From: Lachnospiraceae bacterium
GTDB lineage: Bacteria; Bacillota; Clostridia; Lachnospirales; Lachnospiraceae
Direction of reading: 5' to 3'
DNA: 64,000 nucleotides
Assembly: GCA_015056925.1 (NCBI GenBank)
Contig: SVFJ01000010.1
Location: forward strand, 1-64,000
Positions 56,433 to 64,000 of this stretch are shown piece by piece (the stretch's first letter is position 1; each line of letters opens with the position of its first letter). The position numbers and the translations under genes were made by a program. The notes beneath the pieces were generated by a model that saw nothing but the letters and a program-made list of their open reading frames with translations, searched no databases and was not told the DNA's origin.

Positions 56433-57887
56433 ATGAATAAGCAAATACAAGGAAAGGAAAAAATAGCAGGGTATCTGTATTATGTAACAAGAATCGCTAC
56501 ATTGTTATCGATTGTTATGATATTTTTCCCGGCATTTAATCCTGCAAAGGTATGTGATTTTATTAATAAGAACATGTCATTGTTTACTTCCGGCATATCA
56601 TATTCAGGTTTGGTTGAACAGTGCGTGCGTGCATTCAGAATGGAGTGGGTACAGGAGTTGTCATTTCAGATTATCTTTGTATCCAGTATGATAACCTGTA
56701 TCGGTATTGCACTGGAAGCAGTGACAGCATGTATGTCAGTTGGTAACTTGAAGATGAAGAAGCGTGGTAATATTTTTGCGATAGTTGGTGCGGTTCTTCA
56801 AGTGATTGGTCTTATCGGAATCTATGTAGCATATACACAGATTGCACAGACTACAAAGCCGGAAAAGGTTATTCCATATTTCCCGGTTCGTAACTGGGTA
56901 ATGTTCTTTGCACTGGCAATGGTGGTGCTTGTACTTACAATCGTGGCTCATGTTCTTTTACCAAAGCCGGAGAAGGACGCTAAGATGGAGATGGAATCTA
57001 AGTTCAAGCTGTTCTTGATGTTCTTACCATTTGCAGCTTTGACATTTGTATTCAGCTATCTTCCGTTATATGGCTGGCGTTATGCGTTCTTTGATTATAC
57101 ATCAGGCGGAACGTTGTCAGCAGAGAATTTTGTAGGATTTAAGTGGTTTACATTACTATTCCAGAATGAAGCGACGAGAGCGGATATCGTTCGAGTTCTT
57201 CGTAACACATTGGCGATGAGTGGTCTTGGTATCGCAACAAGCTGGTGTGCAATGGCATTTGCCATTTTATTAAACGAGGTAAAGGTTCCTTGGTTTAGAA
57301 GATTTGTTCAGACATTTACAACGATTCCTAACTTTATCAGCTGGGTTCTTGTATATGCGATTGCACTTGCAATCTTTGCATCAGACGGTTTTATCAGCAG
57401 TATCATGGTAAACACCGGGGTGTGGGATGCAGGTAAGAATATGTTAATGGGGGATGAGCATATCTGGCTTAAGATGTTAGCATGGGGTATGTGGAAGGGT
57501 ATCGGTTGGAGTGCGATTATCTATATCGCAGGTATTTCCGGTATCGACCAGCAGCTGTATGAGGCGGCTACAGTAGACGGCGCGGGTCGTTTCCAGAAGA
57601 TGTGGCATATTACAGTACCGGGTCTGCTTCCTACCTATATGGTAATGTTACTCATGGCAGTAGCAGGTATCTTGAGTAATGGTATGGACCAGTACATGGT
57701 ATTTGAGAATCCAACCAATACAGATGTGATTTCGGTATTAGACTTATATGTTTATAAGCTTGGTATTGTCAATGGTAGAATTCCAATGTCTACAATGATT
57801 GGTATGGCGAAGTCCATTATCAGTGTTGTGCTTTTATTCATGGCAAATGGTATTTCTAAGTTGACTCGTGGCGAAAGTATTATTTAG
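56433..57887 (+). CDS. LplB-type CUT1 permease with extra N-terminal four-helix domain
   Basis: A 484-residue permease; the family is normally 300-320 residues. The C-terminal part (about 190-484) is a standard LplB-type subunit with LPLYGWRYAFFDY, VGFKWF and an EAA loop near residue 388 (YEAATVDGAGRFQKMW). The first 185 residues add about four membrane helices (about 15-40, 70-95, 110-135, 150-175) with charged loops and no recognised motif. The reading frame is continuous, with GGAGG before the ATG, so this is a real fusion or extension. The partner permease follows after 11 bases. No ATPase gene is present. Confidence 0.85.
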   Translation: MNKQIQGKEKIAGYLYYVTRIATLLSIVMIFFPAFNPAKVCDFINKNMSLFTSGISYSGLVEQCVRAFRMEWVQELSFQIIFVSSMITCIGIALEAVTACMSVGNLKMKKRGNIFAIVGAVLQVIGLIGIYVAYTQIAQTTKPEKVIPYFPVRNWVMFFALAMVVLVLTIVAHVLLPKPEKDAKMEMESKFKLFLMFLPFAALTFVFSYLPLYGWRYAFFDYTSGGTLSAENFVGFKWFTLLFQNEATRADIVRVLRNTLAMSGLGIATSWCAMAFAILLNEVKVPWFRRFVQTFTTIPNFISWVLVYAIALAIFASDGFISSIMVNTGVWDAGKNMLMGDEHIWLKMLAWGMWKGIGWSAIIYIAGISGIDQQLYEAATVDGAGRFQKMWHITVPGLLPTYMVMLLMAVAGILSNGMDQYMVFENPTNTDVISVLDLYVYKLGIVNGRIPMSTMIGMAKSIISVVLLFMANGISKLTRGESII

Positions 57888-57898
57888 GAGGTGTCGAA

Positions 57899-58870
57899 AT
57901 GGCGAAGACTGCACAAGAGAAAATAGATGCAAAAGCAGAAAAGCGTTATTATAAGACACACAAGTCACGCTTTAAGTTGACGGTAGGAGATAAGATTTTT
58001 AATGTAATTAATTACATATTTTTCTTTGTTTTTACCTTTAGCTGTGTGTTTCCGTTCTATTATCTGTTTATCAATACCATTTCAGATAATAGTCTGGTAA
58101 GTAAGGGCGCAATTAACTTTATACCAAGAGGTATTAATTTTGATAATTATCTTAGTTTGTTAAATGCCAACGAGGTAGGTCAGGCATTTATCGTATCCAT
58201 CGGCAGAACAATTCTTGGTACTGCCTTGATGGTAGCTGCATCAGCTTTTGTTGGATACTTGGTAACCAAACAGCAGATGTGGAAGAGAAAGTTTTGGTAT
58301 CGCTTCTTAGTAATTACCATGTACTTTAATGCAGGTACAATTCCTTGGTATTTGAATATGTCAATGCTTGGTTTAACAAATAACTTTATGGCATATATCA
58401 TTCCGGGTATTGTTGCACCATATAATATCATTCTGGTAAAGACTTATATTGAGTCTATTCCGGGAGAGCTTGAAGAAAGTGCTTTTATGGATGGTGCAGG
58501 TTACTGGACGATTTTTAGAAAGATTATTTGGCCGCTGTGTAAGCCGATTCTTGCTACCATTGCAATCTTCGGTGCGGTAGGTCACTGGAATTCCTTTACG
58601 GATTCCTTGATTTTGATGCAGGGTGCACCTGAGTTGTATACCTTGCAGCACAGATTGTATTTGTACCTAACAACAAGCTCTAACTTGGGTGCTTTGATGA
58701 ATGGTGGTGTCAGTTCAACAACCGCAGAGGCTGTTATGCAGACAGCATTAAACGCTAAGGTTATTAAGTATACTATTTCTATGGTATCTATTATTCCTAT
58801 TCTGTTGGTATATCCGTTCATGCAGAGATACTTTGAGAAGGGAATTATGTTGGGAGCAGTAAAGGGCTAA
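57899..58870 (+). CDS. LplC-type CUT1 permease
   Basis: A 323-residue permease with six membrane helices, an EAA loop near residue 200 (EESAFMDGAGYWTIFRKI) and the FEKGIMLGAVKG ending typical of LplC/YtcP proteins. A basic N-terminal stretch of about 35 residues precedes the first helix. Pairs with the preceding permease. Confidence 0.92.
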   Translation: MAKTAQEKIDAKAEKRYYKTHKSRFKLTVGDKIFNVINYIFFFVFTFSCVFPFYYLFINTISDNSLVSKGAINFIPRGINFDNYLSLLNANEVGQAFIVSIGRTILGTALMVAASAFVGYLVTKQQMWKRKFWYRFLVITMYFNAGTIPWYLNMSMLGLTNNFMAYIIPGIVAPYNIILVKTYIESIPGELEESAFMDGAGYWTIFRKIIWPLCKPILATIAIFGAVGHWNSFTDSLILMQGAPELYTLQHRLYLYLTTSSNLGALMNGGVSSTTAEAVMQTALNAKVIKYTISMVSIIPILLVYPFMQRYFEKGIMLGAVKG

Positions 58871-58872
58871 TT

Positions 58873-58945
58873 GTATTGCCGGAGGCAATACGTTAAGAGA
58901 AATTCGTATTAAATCCTTATATTATAGATTTGATACGAATTTCTC
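58873..58945 (+). promoter_or_regulatory. Two hairpins, one with 19-bp arms, before the binding-protein gene
   Basis: A perfect 8-bp stem GTATTGCC-GGA-GGCAATAC (58873-58891) is followed by arms 58897-58915 and 58927-58945, which pair over 19 bp with one wobble around an 11-base loop (CTTATATTATA). No T tract follows. The long stem ends 45 bases before the binding-protein start; it could stabilise the downstream mRNA, stop a fraction of transcripts, or be the remnant of a small mobile repeat. Confidence 0.65.
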
Positions 58946-58989
58946 CGCACGGTGTGATTTACATAGACGAAAAAAAGGAGGCATATATC

Positions 58990-60771
58990 ATGAGGAAATA
59001 TGGTAATATCATGAGAAGATTAGTAGCATCTACAATCGTAGCTACTATGATGGGTGGTATGTTAGTTGGCTGTGGAAGTAGTACTTCGACAACTACAAGT
59101 GGAGAAGGTTCTACATCATCTGATTCTGGTAAGGAAGCGGTAAGTGATGAGGATTTAATCACATTAACATGCTATAGTCAGTTAGCAAACTATTCAGGAG
59201 AAATGCAGGGATGGTTTGCACAGATTTTAAAGGATAAGTTCGGCGTTAAGATTAACCTGGTTCCTGATAGCGATGGAGTATATGAAACACGTATGGAGGA
59301 TGGAGATTTAGGTGATATCGTTGTTTGGGGTTCATCAGACAGAAAGTATCAGCAGGCAGTAAAAGCAGGTATGTTATTTAACTGGGAAGAGGATAATCTT
59401 GTACAGGATTACGGTCCATATATTTGGGAGAATATGCAGGATGCTTTGGAAGCAAATAAGACTGTATCAGCAGAAAAGGATGATGCAGGAAATATTATTG
59501 GTGAAGCAGATACAATTTATGGTTTTGGTCATAATGTTGCTTCAAGCTCAGATAGTCATGATGCATTCTTCTATACATGGGATATCAGATGGGATTTGTA
59601 TGAGCAGTTGGGACATCCAGCTGTAAATAACCTTGATGATTTAATCAATGTATTAGAGGATATGAAGGAAATCTGTCCTACAGGTGATGATGGTAATCCA
59701 ACATATGCAATGTCATTGTGGCCAGACTGGGATGGTAATTATGTAATGTATGTTAAGGCTATGGCTACCGCTTATTATGGATATGATGAGTTTGGATTTG
59801 GTCATTACAATGTTGAGAATGGTGAGTTCTATGATGCGCTTTCAGCAGATAGTCCATACTTACAGATGCTTGCTTGGTTCAACGATTTATATCGTAGAGG
59901 ACTTCTCGATCCAGACTCAATGACACAGACATATGATACTATGATTGAAAAGGTTCAGAATGGTAACGTATTCTTCTCAATCTTCAACTATGCAGGTTCT
60001 CTTGCTTATAATAAGGCTGAGCACTACAATGAGAATAAGATTATGATGAGTTTAACACCAACAGAGGCTTCTCCAATTGTTGCAGGTTTAAGTACATTAG
60101 GAGGAAATCGTATCTGGAGTATTGGTTCTAAGACACAGTATCCAGAGGTTTGTATGGAAATCATCAACTGGTTATGTACTCCGGAAGGAAGATTAACAGT
60201 TGATTATGGTCCAAAGGGACTTTGCTGGGATTATGATGAGAATGGTAAGACATACTTTACAGAGTTTGGATTAACATGTAAGGAAGATAGAACAACAATG
60301 ATGCCAGCAGAGTGGGGCGGAGCTACATTTAATGATGGTGCGTTCCAGTTAAACAATACTACATGGACAGCAGCAGATGTTAACCCTGAGTCAGGTGAAA
60401 GATATAACAGTGATTACTGGGCAAGTACACAGGTACCTGAGGGACGCTGCGAGGCAGAAAGAGACTGGAGAGAAGTAACAGGTACTCAGACAATTGATGA
60501 GTATATGAATACATGTAAGTATTCTGTAGATGTTCCTACAACATTTGCAATGGCTACTCTTTCAGATGATATGCAGAGCCAGTGGGACCAGATAGCAATC
60601 TGTTTAAAGGATTACAGCTGGAGAGCAATCTATGCTGAGACAGTAGAAGAGTACGATGCAATTGTTAACGAGATGCGTGGTAAGGCAATGTCTTATGGTT
60701 ACAACAATATGGTGAAGTATTGTAAGGAACAGGCAGCTGTAAGAAATGCACTTCAGGAGCCTTTGAGATAG
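58990..60771 (+). CDS. LplA-type extracellular substrate-binding lipoprotein
   Basis: A 593-residue binding protein. ATG at 58990 has AGGAGG upstream; an in-frame extension to 58930 runs through the long inverted repeat and is rejected. The signal ends in LVGC with C28 as the lipid-attached cysteine, then a Ser/Thr-rich linker. The mature part is the large CUT1 family-1 fold typical of LplA/YtcQ, rich in Trp/Tyr. Unusually it follows its permeases rather than leading the operon. It should bind the oligosaccharide made by the GH5 enzyme encoded downstream; inferred from position. Confidence 0.9.
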   Translation: MRKYGNIMRRLVASTIVATMMGGMLVGCGSSTSTTTSGEGSTSSDSGKEAVSDEDLITLTCYSQLANYSGEMQGWFAQILKDKFGVKINLVPDSDGVYETRMEDGDLGDIVVWGSSDRKYQQAVKAGMLFNWEEDNLVQDYGPYIWENMQDALEANKTVSAEKDDAGNIIGEADTIYGFGHNVASSSDSHDAFFYTWDIRWDLYEQLGHPAVNNLDDLINVLEDMKEICPTGDDGNPTYAMSLWPDWDGNYVMYVKAMATAYYGYDEFGFGHYNVENGEFYDALSADSPYLQMLAWFNDLYRRGLLDPDSMTQTYDTMIEKVQNGNVFFSIFNYAGSLAYNKAEHYNENKIMMSLTPTEASPIVAGLSTLGGNRIWSIGSKTQYPEVCMEIINWLCTPEGRLTVDYGPKGLCWDYDENGKTYFTEFGLTCKEDRTTMMPAEWGGATFNDGAFQLNNTTWTAADVNPESGERYNSDYWASTQVPEGRCEAERDWREVTGTQTIDEYMNTCKYSVDVPTTFAMATLSDDMQSQWDQIAICLKDYSWRAIYAETVEEYDAIVNEMRGKAMSYGYNNMVKYCKEQAAVRNALQEPLR

Positions 60772-60779
60772 GGTTTATA

Positions 60780-60803
60780 ATGGGACTGTGAAAACAGTCC
60801 CAT
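60780..60803 (+). terminator. Hairpin with GAAA tetraloop after the binding-protein gene
   Basis: A perfect 10-bp stem (60780-60789 with 60794-60803) capped by a GNRA-type loop. Only a short T run follows, so it may protect mRNA rather than end it. Confidence 0.65.
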
Positions 60804-60845
60804 TTCAGTATATTTTGGATGATTTATATTTTGGAGTTATATGCT

Positions 60846-61496
60846 ATGAAATTTTTTGATGTGGATGGAGCTTTGTATAAGTTTATGTCCAGATTACTGG
60901 ATATGTTAAAGCTCAATATTTTGTGGATTATTTTTTCGTTACCGATTGTGACATGTGGCGCGGCTACTGTTGCGGCGTTTAAGGTGACACTTAGGATGGT
61001 GGATGATACTGAGGGGTATGTAGCAAGACAGTTTATCGAGGCATTTAAGGAGAATTGGAAGCAGGGGATACCATTAGGCTTGTTAGCGTTGCTTGGTTCT
61101 TATGTTGTGTATTTAGACTTTGAGCTTGCAAGAGTGACAGAAGCAGATTCGGCATGGTTCTTTGCATTTGGAATCCTTATGATTTTCCTTTTGGTTATGG
61201 GATTTATTTATGCTTTTCCTCTAAGCGCAAGGTATGAAAATACACTGACAGGTACCATTAAGAATTCTATAGCGATTGCTTCAAGATATTTTGTGCGAAC
61301 GATTTTTCTTGTGGTGGTATTGATTGTTGAATATATTATTTTTATGTTTAATACTACGACAATGTTTTTTGGAATCCTGATTGGACCGGCATGCTTTATG
61401 CTGACAATCAGTGGTTTTGCAATCTATTTCTTTAGGGAAATAGAGAAAGAGCCGGGAGCAGTCATTGAGAATTCCAAGGAGGAAGAGGAATCATAG
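60846..61496 (+). CDS. YesL-family (DUF624) membrane protein
   Basis: A 216-residue membrane protein with about five helices. The opening MKFFDVDGALYKFMSRLLDM and LPIVTCGAATVAAF are typical of DUF624, which regularly accompanies YesM-YesN-LplABC importers; its role is unknown. ATG at 60846 is in frame behind GGAG and matches the family start; the ATG at 60819 is rejected. Short acidic C-terminal tail. Confidence 0.88.
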   Translation: MKFFDVDGALYKFMSRLLDMLKLNILWIIFSLPIVTCGAATVAAFKVTLRMVDDTEGYVARQFIEAFKENWKQGIPLGLLALLGSYVVYLDFELARVTEADSAWFFAFGILMIFLLVMGFIYAFPLSARYENTLTGTIKNSIAIASRYFVRTIFLVVVLIVEYIIFMFNTTTMFFGILIGPACFMLTISGFAIYFFREIEKEPGAVIENSKEEEES

Positions 61497-61522
61497 CAGC
61501 AGTAGAAAGGTAAGGTTACTAT

Positions 61523-64000
61523 ATGAAGGTGAGAAATGCAATGTATAAGCTGCTTGCGGGAGTTATGGCAGTGGGATTGCTGGTAACAAGTGGTTCGACT
61601 GCATTTGCAGTGAAAGCAGCAGAAAATACGCAGACAGTCAGTGCACAGATGCCGTTTAGAGAACTGACGGCAGATGAAATGGTGGCTGAGATGGGAAGCG
61701 GTTGGAATCTTGGTAACACTATGGATGGACACACAGGCTTTACACCAAATGAAACACTTTGGCAGAATGTAGAGACTACACAGGCTTTGTTAAAGGCGGT
61801 TCATGACAATGGATTTAATACAGTCCGTGTTCCTGTTACGTGGGGAACTATGATTGATGATGAGAATGGTTATGCCATTAATGAGGCATGGATAAGCCGT
61901 GTGCAGGATATTGTTGATTATTGCGTCAATATGAATATGTATGTCATCATTAATATTCATCATGATGGTGCAGAGCAGAGCGGCTGGTTGAGAATCGGTG
62001 CTGATGACCAGGCTCCTGTGCAGGAAAAGTTTGAAGCGGTGTGGAGACATATTGCGGAGCGTTTTAAGGATTATGATGAGCATGTTATCTTTGAGTCTAT
62101 GAATGAGGTAACAGGTGATGATGGTGATTTGGTTGGTGATACAGCAAATATTAATGCATTGAACCAGATTTTTGTGGATACAGTTCGTGCAACAGGCTCT
62201 AACAATGCAATACGTTGGTTATCTGTTCCGGGGCGTTATACGAATATTGTGAATACAACAAAGGAAGCAAACGGTTTCAAACTGCCAAGCGACAGCGTGA
62301 AGGACAGATTGTTTGTAGCAGTTCATTACTATGACTGGAATTTTGGCTTGCTGGATACCATGCAGACAACGGAGTTTAATGATAAAAAAGTAAGTTCTTT
62401 GGTTACGGAGTTCCATTTATTGGATAAGTTTTATGATGCGGGGATTCCGCTTATTCTTGGTGAATATGGTGCTATGAATAAGATGAACACCATGGAGAGA
62501 GCGTATCATTATGAAGTCGTTAACAGACTTTGCCGACAGCTGAATATGGTACCTGTTTATTGGGACCAGGGCTGGTATGATTTAACAATGGAGCCGGATT
62601 ATTCATTTTCTATTTTTGATAGAGAAACCTGCGAGCCGATTTATCCGGAGATTATAGCAGGTATTCATAGAGGGCTTTTATTTGAAGGCTCTAAGGATTT
62701 AACAGATATTATCAGAAATACAACAGTGACACCGATTACTGATTTGGGTAAGGCGGAAGGAGAATTTGAGTTAATTGTAGGGCAGGTCGGAGAGGTTAGA
62801 CTTCCGAATCTGCCAAAGAATGCTGCAAATGATATTGTTCTTTGGAAGAGTGCAGATGAGACAGTAGCAACCGTAAATCAGAACATAGCGGATTCGACTG
62901 TATGGGCTGCAAACATTCATGCAACAGGTATCGGTCAGACCGTGATTACTGCGTATTCGCATAATGGTGGTGCAGTGTTGGAGATTCCGGTAATTGTAAG
63001 TGCAGTTAAGACAGTTAAGACATGTACTGCAATTTCGACAGAGAAGGAAAGTTATAGTTTGACAGCAGGACAGTCTGTGTTTATGAATGCAGCTATGACA
63101 CCTGCGGATACAGATGCATTCCTTACTTACCGTTCATCTAACAGTGATGTTGTTTCTGTTTCTAAGCTTGGTAAGCTGGTGGCAAAGGCTGAGGGTAGTG
63201 CGCAGGTGATTATCACTTCTTCAGATGGAATGGTTAAGGTGGTGCCTGTAACAGTAGAAGCGGCAGCTATGACAGCAGAGATCGAAATGGCATTGAATGT
63301 TTACTTTAATGACAGCGAGCATAATTTCTTTAGCAATGAGTATGGCAAAGCAATTACGATTGCTGAGGATGGACAGTATACATTAAGCTTTGATTGTACA
63401 TCTGATTTATCGGATAATGCAAAGAATGCAGGTGTAACAGGCTTGAATAACCTGACGGCTGTTTATATCAAGGACCATGGTGTAACCTTGGGACAGTACG
63501 GAAAATCGCCTTTGATTTCCTGCGATATTACGTATGATTCTGTTGTTGTAGACGGGAAAGCGCTTACGGTAACGAAAACGGATGCAAAGTCAGCAATCAA
63601 AGCATCAGGTATCTTGGATACCAATGACCCGATTAATTCATGGGATGGTTCGGCAGTTGAGGAAGTAACGGTTTCGAATCATGTATTGAATTTTACGGCA
63701 GTTGATAATCCGCAAAAGGTAGAGGTAACCTTCACTATTTCAAATCTTGTATTTGATGAGGCTGCAATGGTTGTGGAGAAGGAAGCTGCAACCGACATTG
63801 ATGTGATGCATGGAGCATTATCTGTTAAGGAAGGTTCCACAGTAGAGATGACTGTACAGGTTACACCGGCAGATTCTTCTAAGGTAACCTTTGTTTCATC
63901 TAATCCGGCGATTGCCAGTGTATCTAATATAGCATCAGAAGCTACAAAGGCTGTAATTTATGGACATCAGGCAGGAGAAGCAACAATTACTGTTTACACA
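61523..64000 (+). CDS. GH5 endoglucanase with Ig-like modules, cut off by the window edge
   Basis: An open frame of 826 codons from ATG 61523 (AAGGTAAGG upstream) to the window end with no stop. Signal peptide about 1-30. The GH5 domain (about 45-390) shows SGWNLGNTMD, INIHHDG, FESMNE (E195 acid/base) and ILGEYG (E314 nucleophile), closest in style to subfamily 4 endo-beta-glucanases. Then follow two Big_2-type Ig-like domains (about 412-500 and 505-580), a module of unknown type (about 586-745), and the start of a third Ig-like domain. The unknown module resembles the fourth module of the surface protein at 54011. Cellulose, mixed-linkage glucan or xyloglucan are all possible substrates. Confidence 0.9.
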   Translation, partial: MKVRNAMYKLLAGVMAVGLLVTSGSTAFAVKAAENTQTVSAQMPFRELTADEMVAEMGSGWNLGNTMDGHTGFTPNETLWQNVETTQALLKAVHDNGFNTVRVPVTWGTMIDDENGYAINEAWISRVQDIVDYCVNMNMYVIINIHHDGAEQSGWLRIGADDQAPVQEKFEAVWRHIAERFKDYDEHVIFESMNEVTGDDGDLVGDTANINALNQIFVDTVRATGSNNAIRWLSVPGRYTNIVNTTKEANGFKLPSDSVKDRLFVAVHYYDWNFGLLDTMQTTEFNDKKVSSLVTEFHLLDKFYDAGIPLILGEYGAMNKMNTMERAYHYEVVNRLCRQLNMVPVYWDQGWYDLTMEPDYSFSIFDRETCEPIYPEIIAGIHRGLLFEGSKDLTDIIRNTTVTPITDLGKAEGEFELIVGQVGEVRLPNLPKNAANDIVLWKSADETVATVNQNIADSTVWAANIHATGIGQTVITAYSHNGGAVLEIPVIVSAVKTVKTCTAISTEKESYSLTAGQSVFMNAAMTPADTDAFLTYRSSNSDVVSVSKLGKLVAKAEGSAQVIITSSDGMVKVVPVTVEAAAMTAEIEMALNVYFNDSEHNFFSNEYGKAITIAEDGQYTLSFDCTSDLSDNAKNAGVTGLNNLTAVYIKDHGVTLGQYGKSPLISCDITYDSVVVDGKALTVTKTDAKSAIKASGILDTNDPINSWDGSAVEEVTVSNHVLNFTAVDNPQKVEVTFTISNLVFDEAAMVVEKEAATDIDVMHGALSVKEGSTVEMTVQVTPADSSKVTFVSSNPAIASVSNIASEATKAVIYGHQAGEATITVYT

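Noticed and set aside
58930-58989. Upstream extension of the LplA-type binding protein
   Set aside because: The extension lies within the long inverted repeat and before AGGAGG; the lipoprotein signal starts properly at 58990.

Overview
The window looks like a chromosomal segment of a low-to-moderate G+C gut Firmicute, most likely Lachnospiraceae (Clostridium cluster XIVa). The grounds are the era-yqzL-recO-glyQS order, a circularly permuted GH3 beta-glucosidase, a 1441-residue BadF/HgdC-type activase, CUT1 sugar importers without a linked ATPase, several c-di-GMP proteins, and strong AGGAGG ribosome-binding sites. I saw no rRNA or tRNA gene, CRISPR array, insertion sequence, prophage or plasmid origin.

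Layout. 1-4.2 kb: the tail of an unknown gene, a small orphan protein, a lone hisD with its own leader terminator, and an AT-rich alpha/beta-hydrolase/TetR pair whose promoter is flanked by two matching palindromes. 4.2-11.1 kb: the giant activase (minus strand), a rhomboid-like membrane protein with a zinc-binding tail, a shortened acidic sigma-70-like protein and an unknown 148-residue protein. 11.1-18.0 kb: an M16C peptidase, then era, yqzL, recO, a lipoprotein and glyQS.

18.0-31.2 kb is a beta-1,3-glucan (laminarin-type) utilisation locus: a GH94 phosphorylase, a permuted GH3, an AraC regulator, an ABC importer (binding protein plus two permeases), and a membrane-anchored GH16 glucanase with four CBM-like modules. 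The two operons carry the same direct-repeat operator at exactly the same distance from the -10 box. This suggests that GH16 cuts the polymer at the surface, the importer brings in oligosaccharides, and GH94/GH3 split them inside, all switched on by the AraC protein.

31.2-42.7 kb: two EAL proteins and one diguanylate cyclase interleaved with alaS and rpsU, then a CmpB-like membrane protein, a D,D-carboxypeptidase and a metallophosphoesterase. A 94-bp two-hairpin element appears three times here, twice as a perfect tandem. 42.7-46.7 kb: scpA-scpB followed in the same operon by a TetR-Hpt fusion, a stand-alone receiver protein and a DUF2974 hydrolase. 46.8-51.9 kb: an AraC regulator, a zinc-ribbon membrane protein, rhaB and rhaA (rhamnose catabolism).

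52.0-64.0 kb is a second glycan locus: a YesM-type sensor kinase without an adjacent response regulator, a surface protein with three 161-162-residue repeats plus a diverged fourth module, an LplB-type permease with an extra four-helix N-terminal domain, an LplC-type permease, a lipoprotein binding protein, a YesL/DUF624 protein, and a GH5 endoglucanase running off the right edge. A module in the GH5 enzyme resembles the fourth module of the surface protein. The best candidates for something new are the repeat surface protein with its transporter, the TetR-Hpt/receiver pair, the sigma-like protein without promoter-reading regions, and the dispersed 94-bp element.
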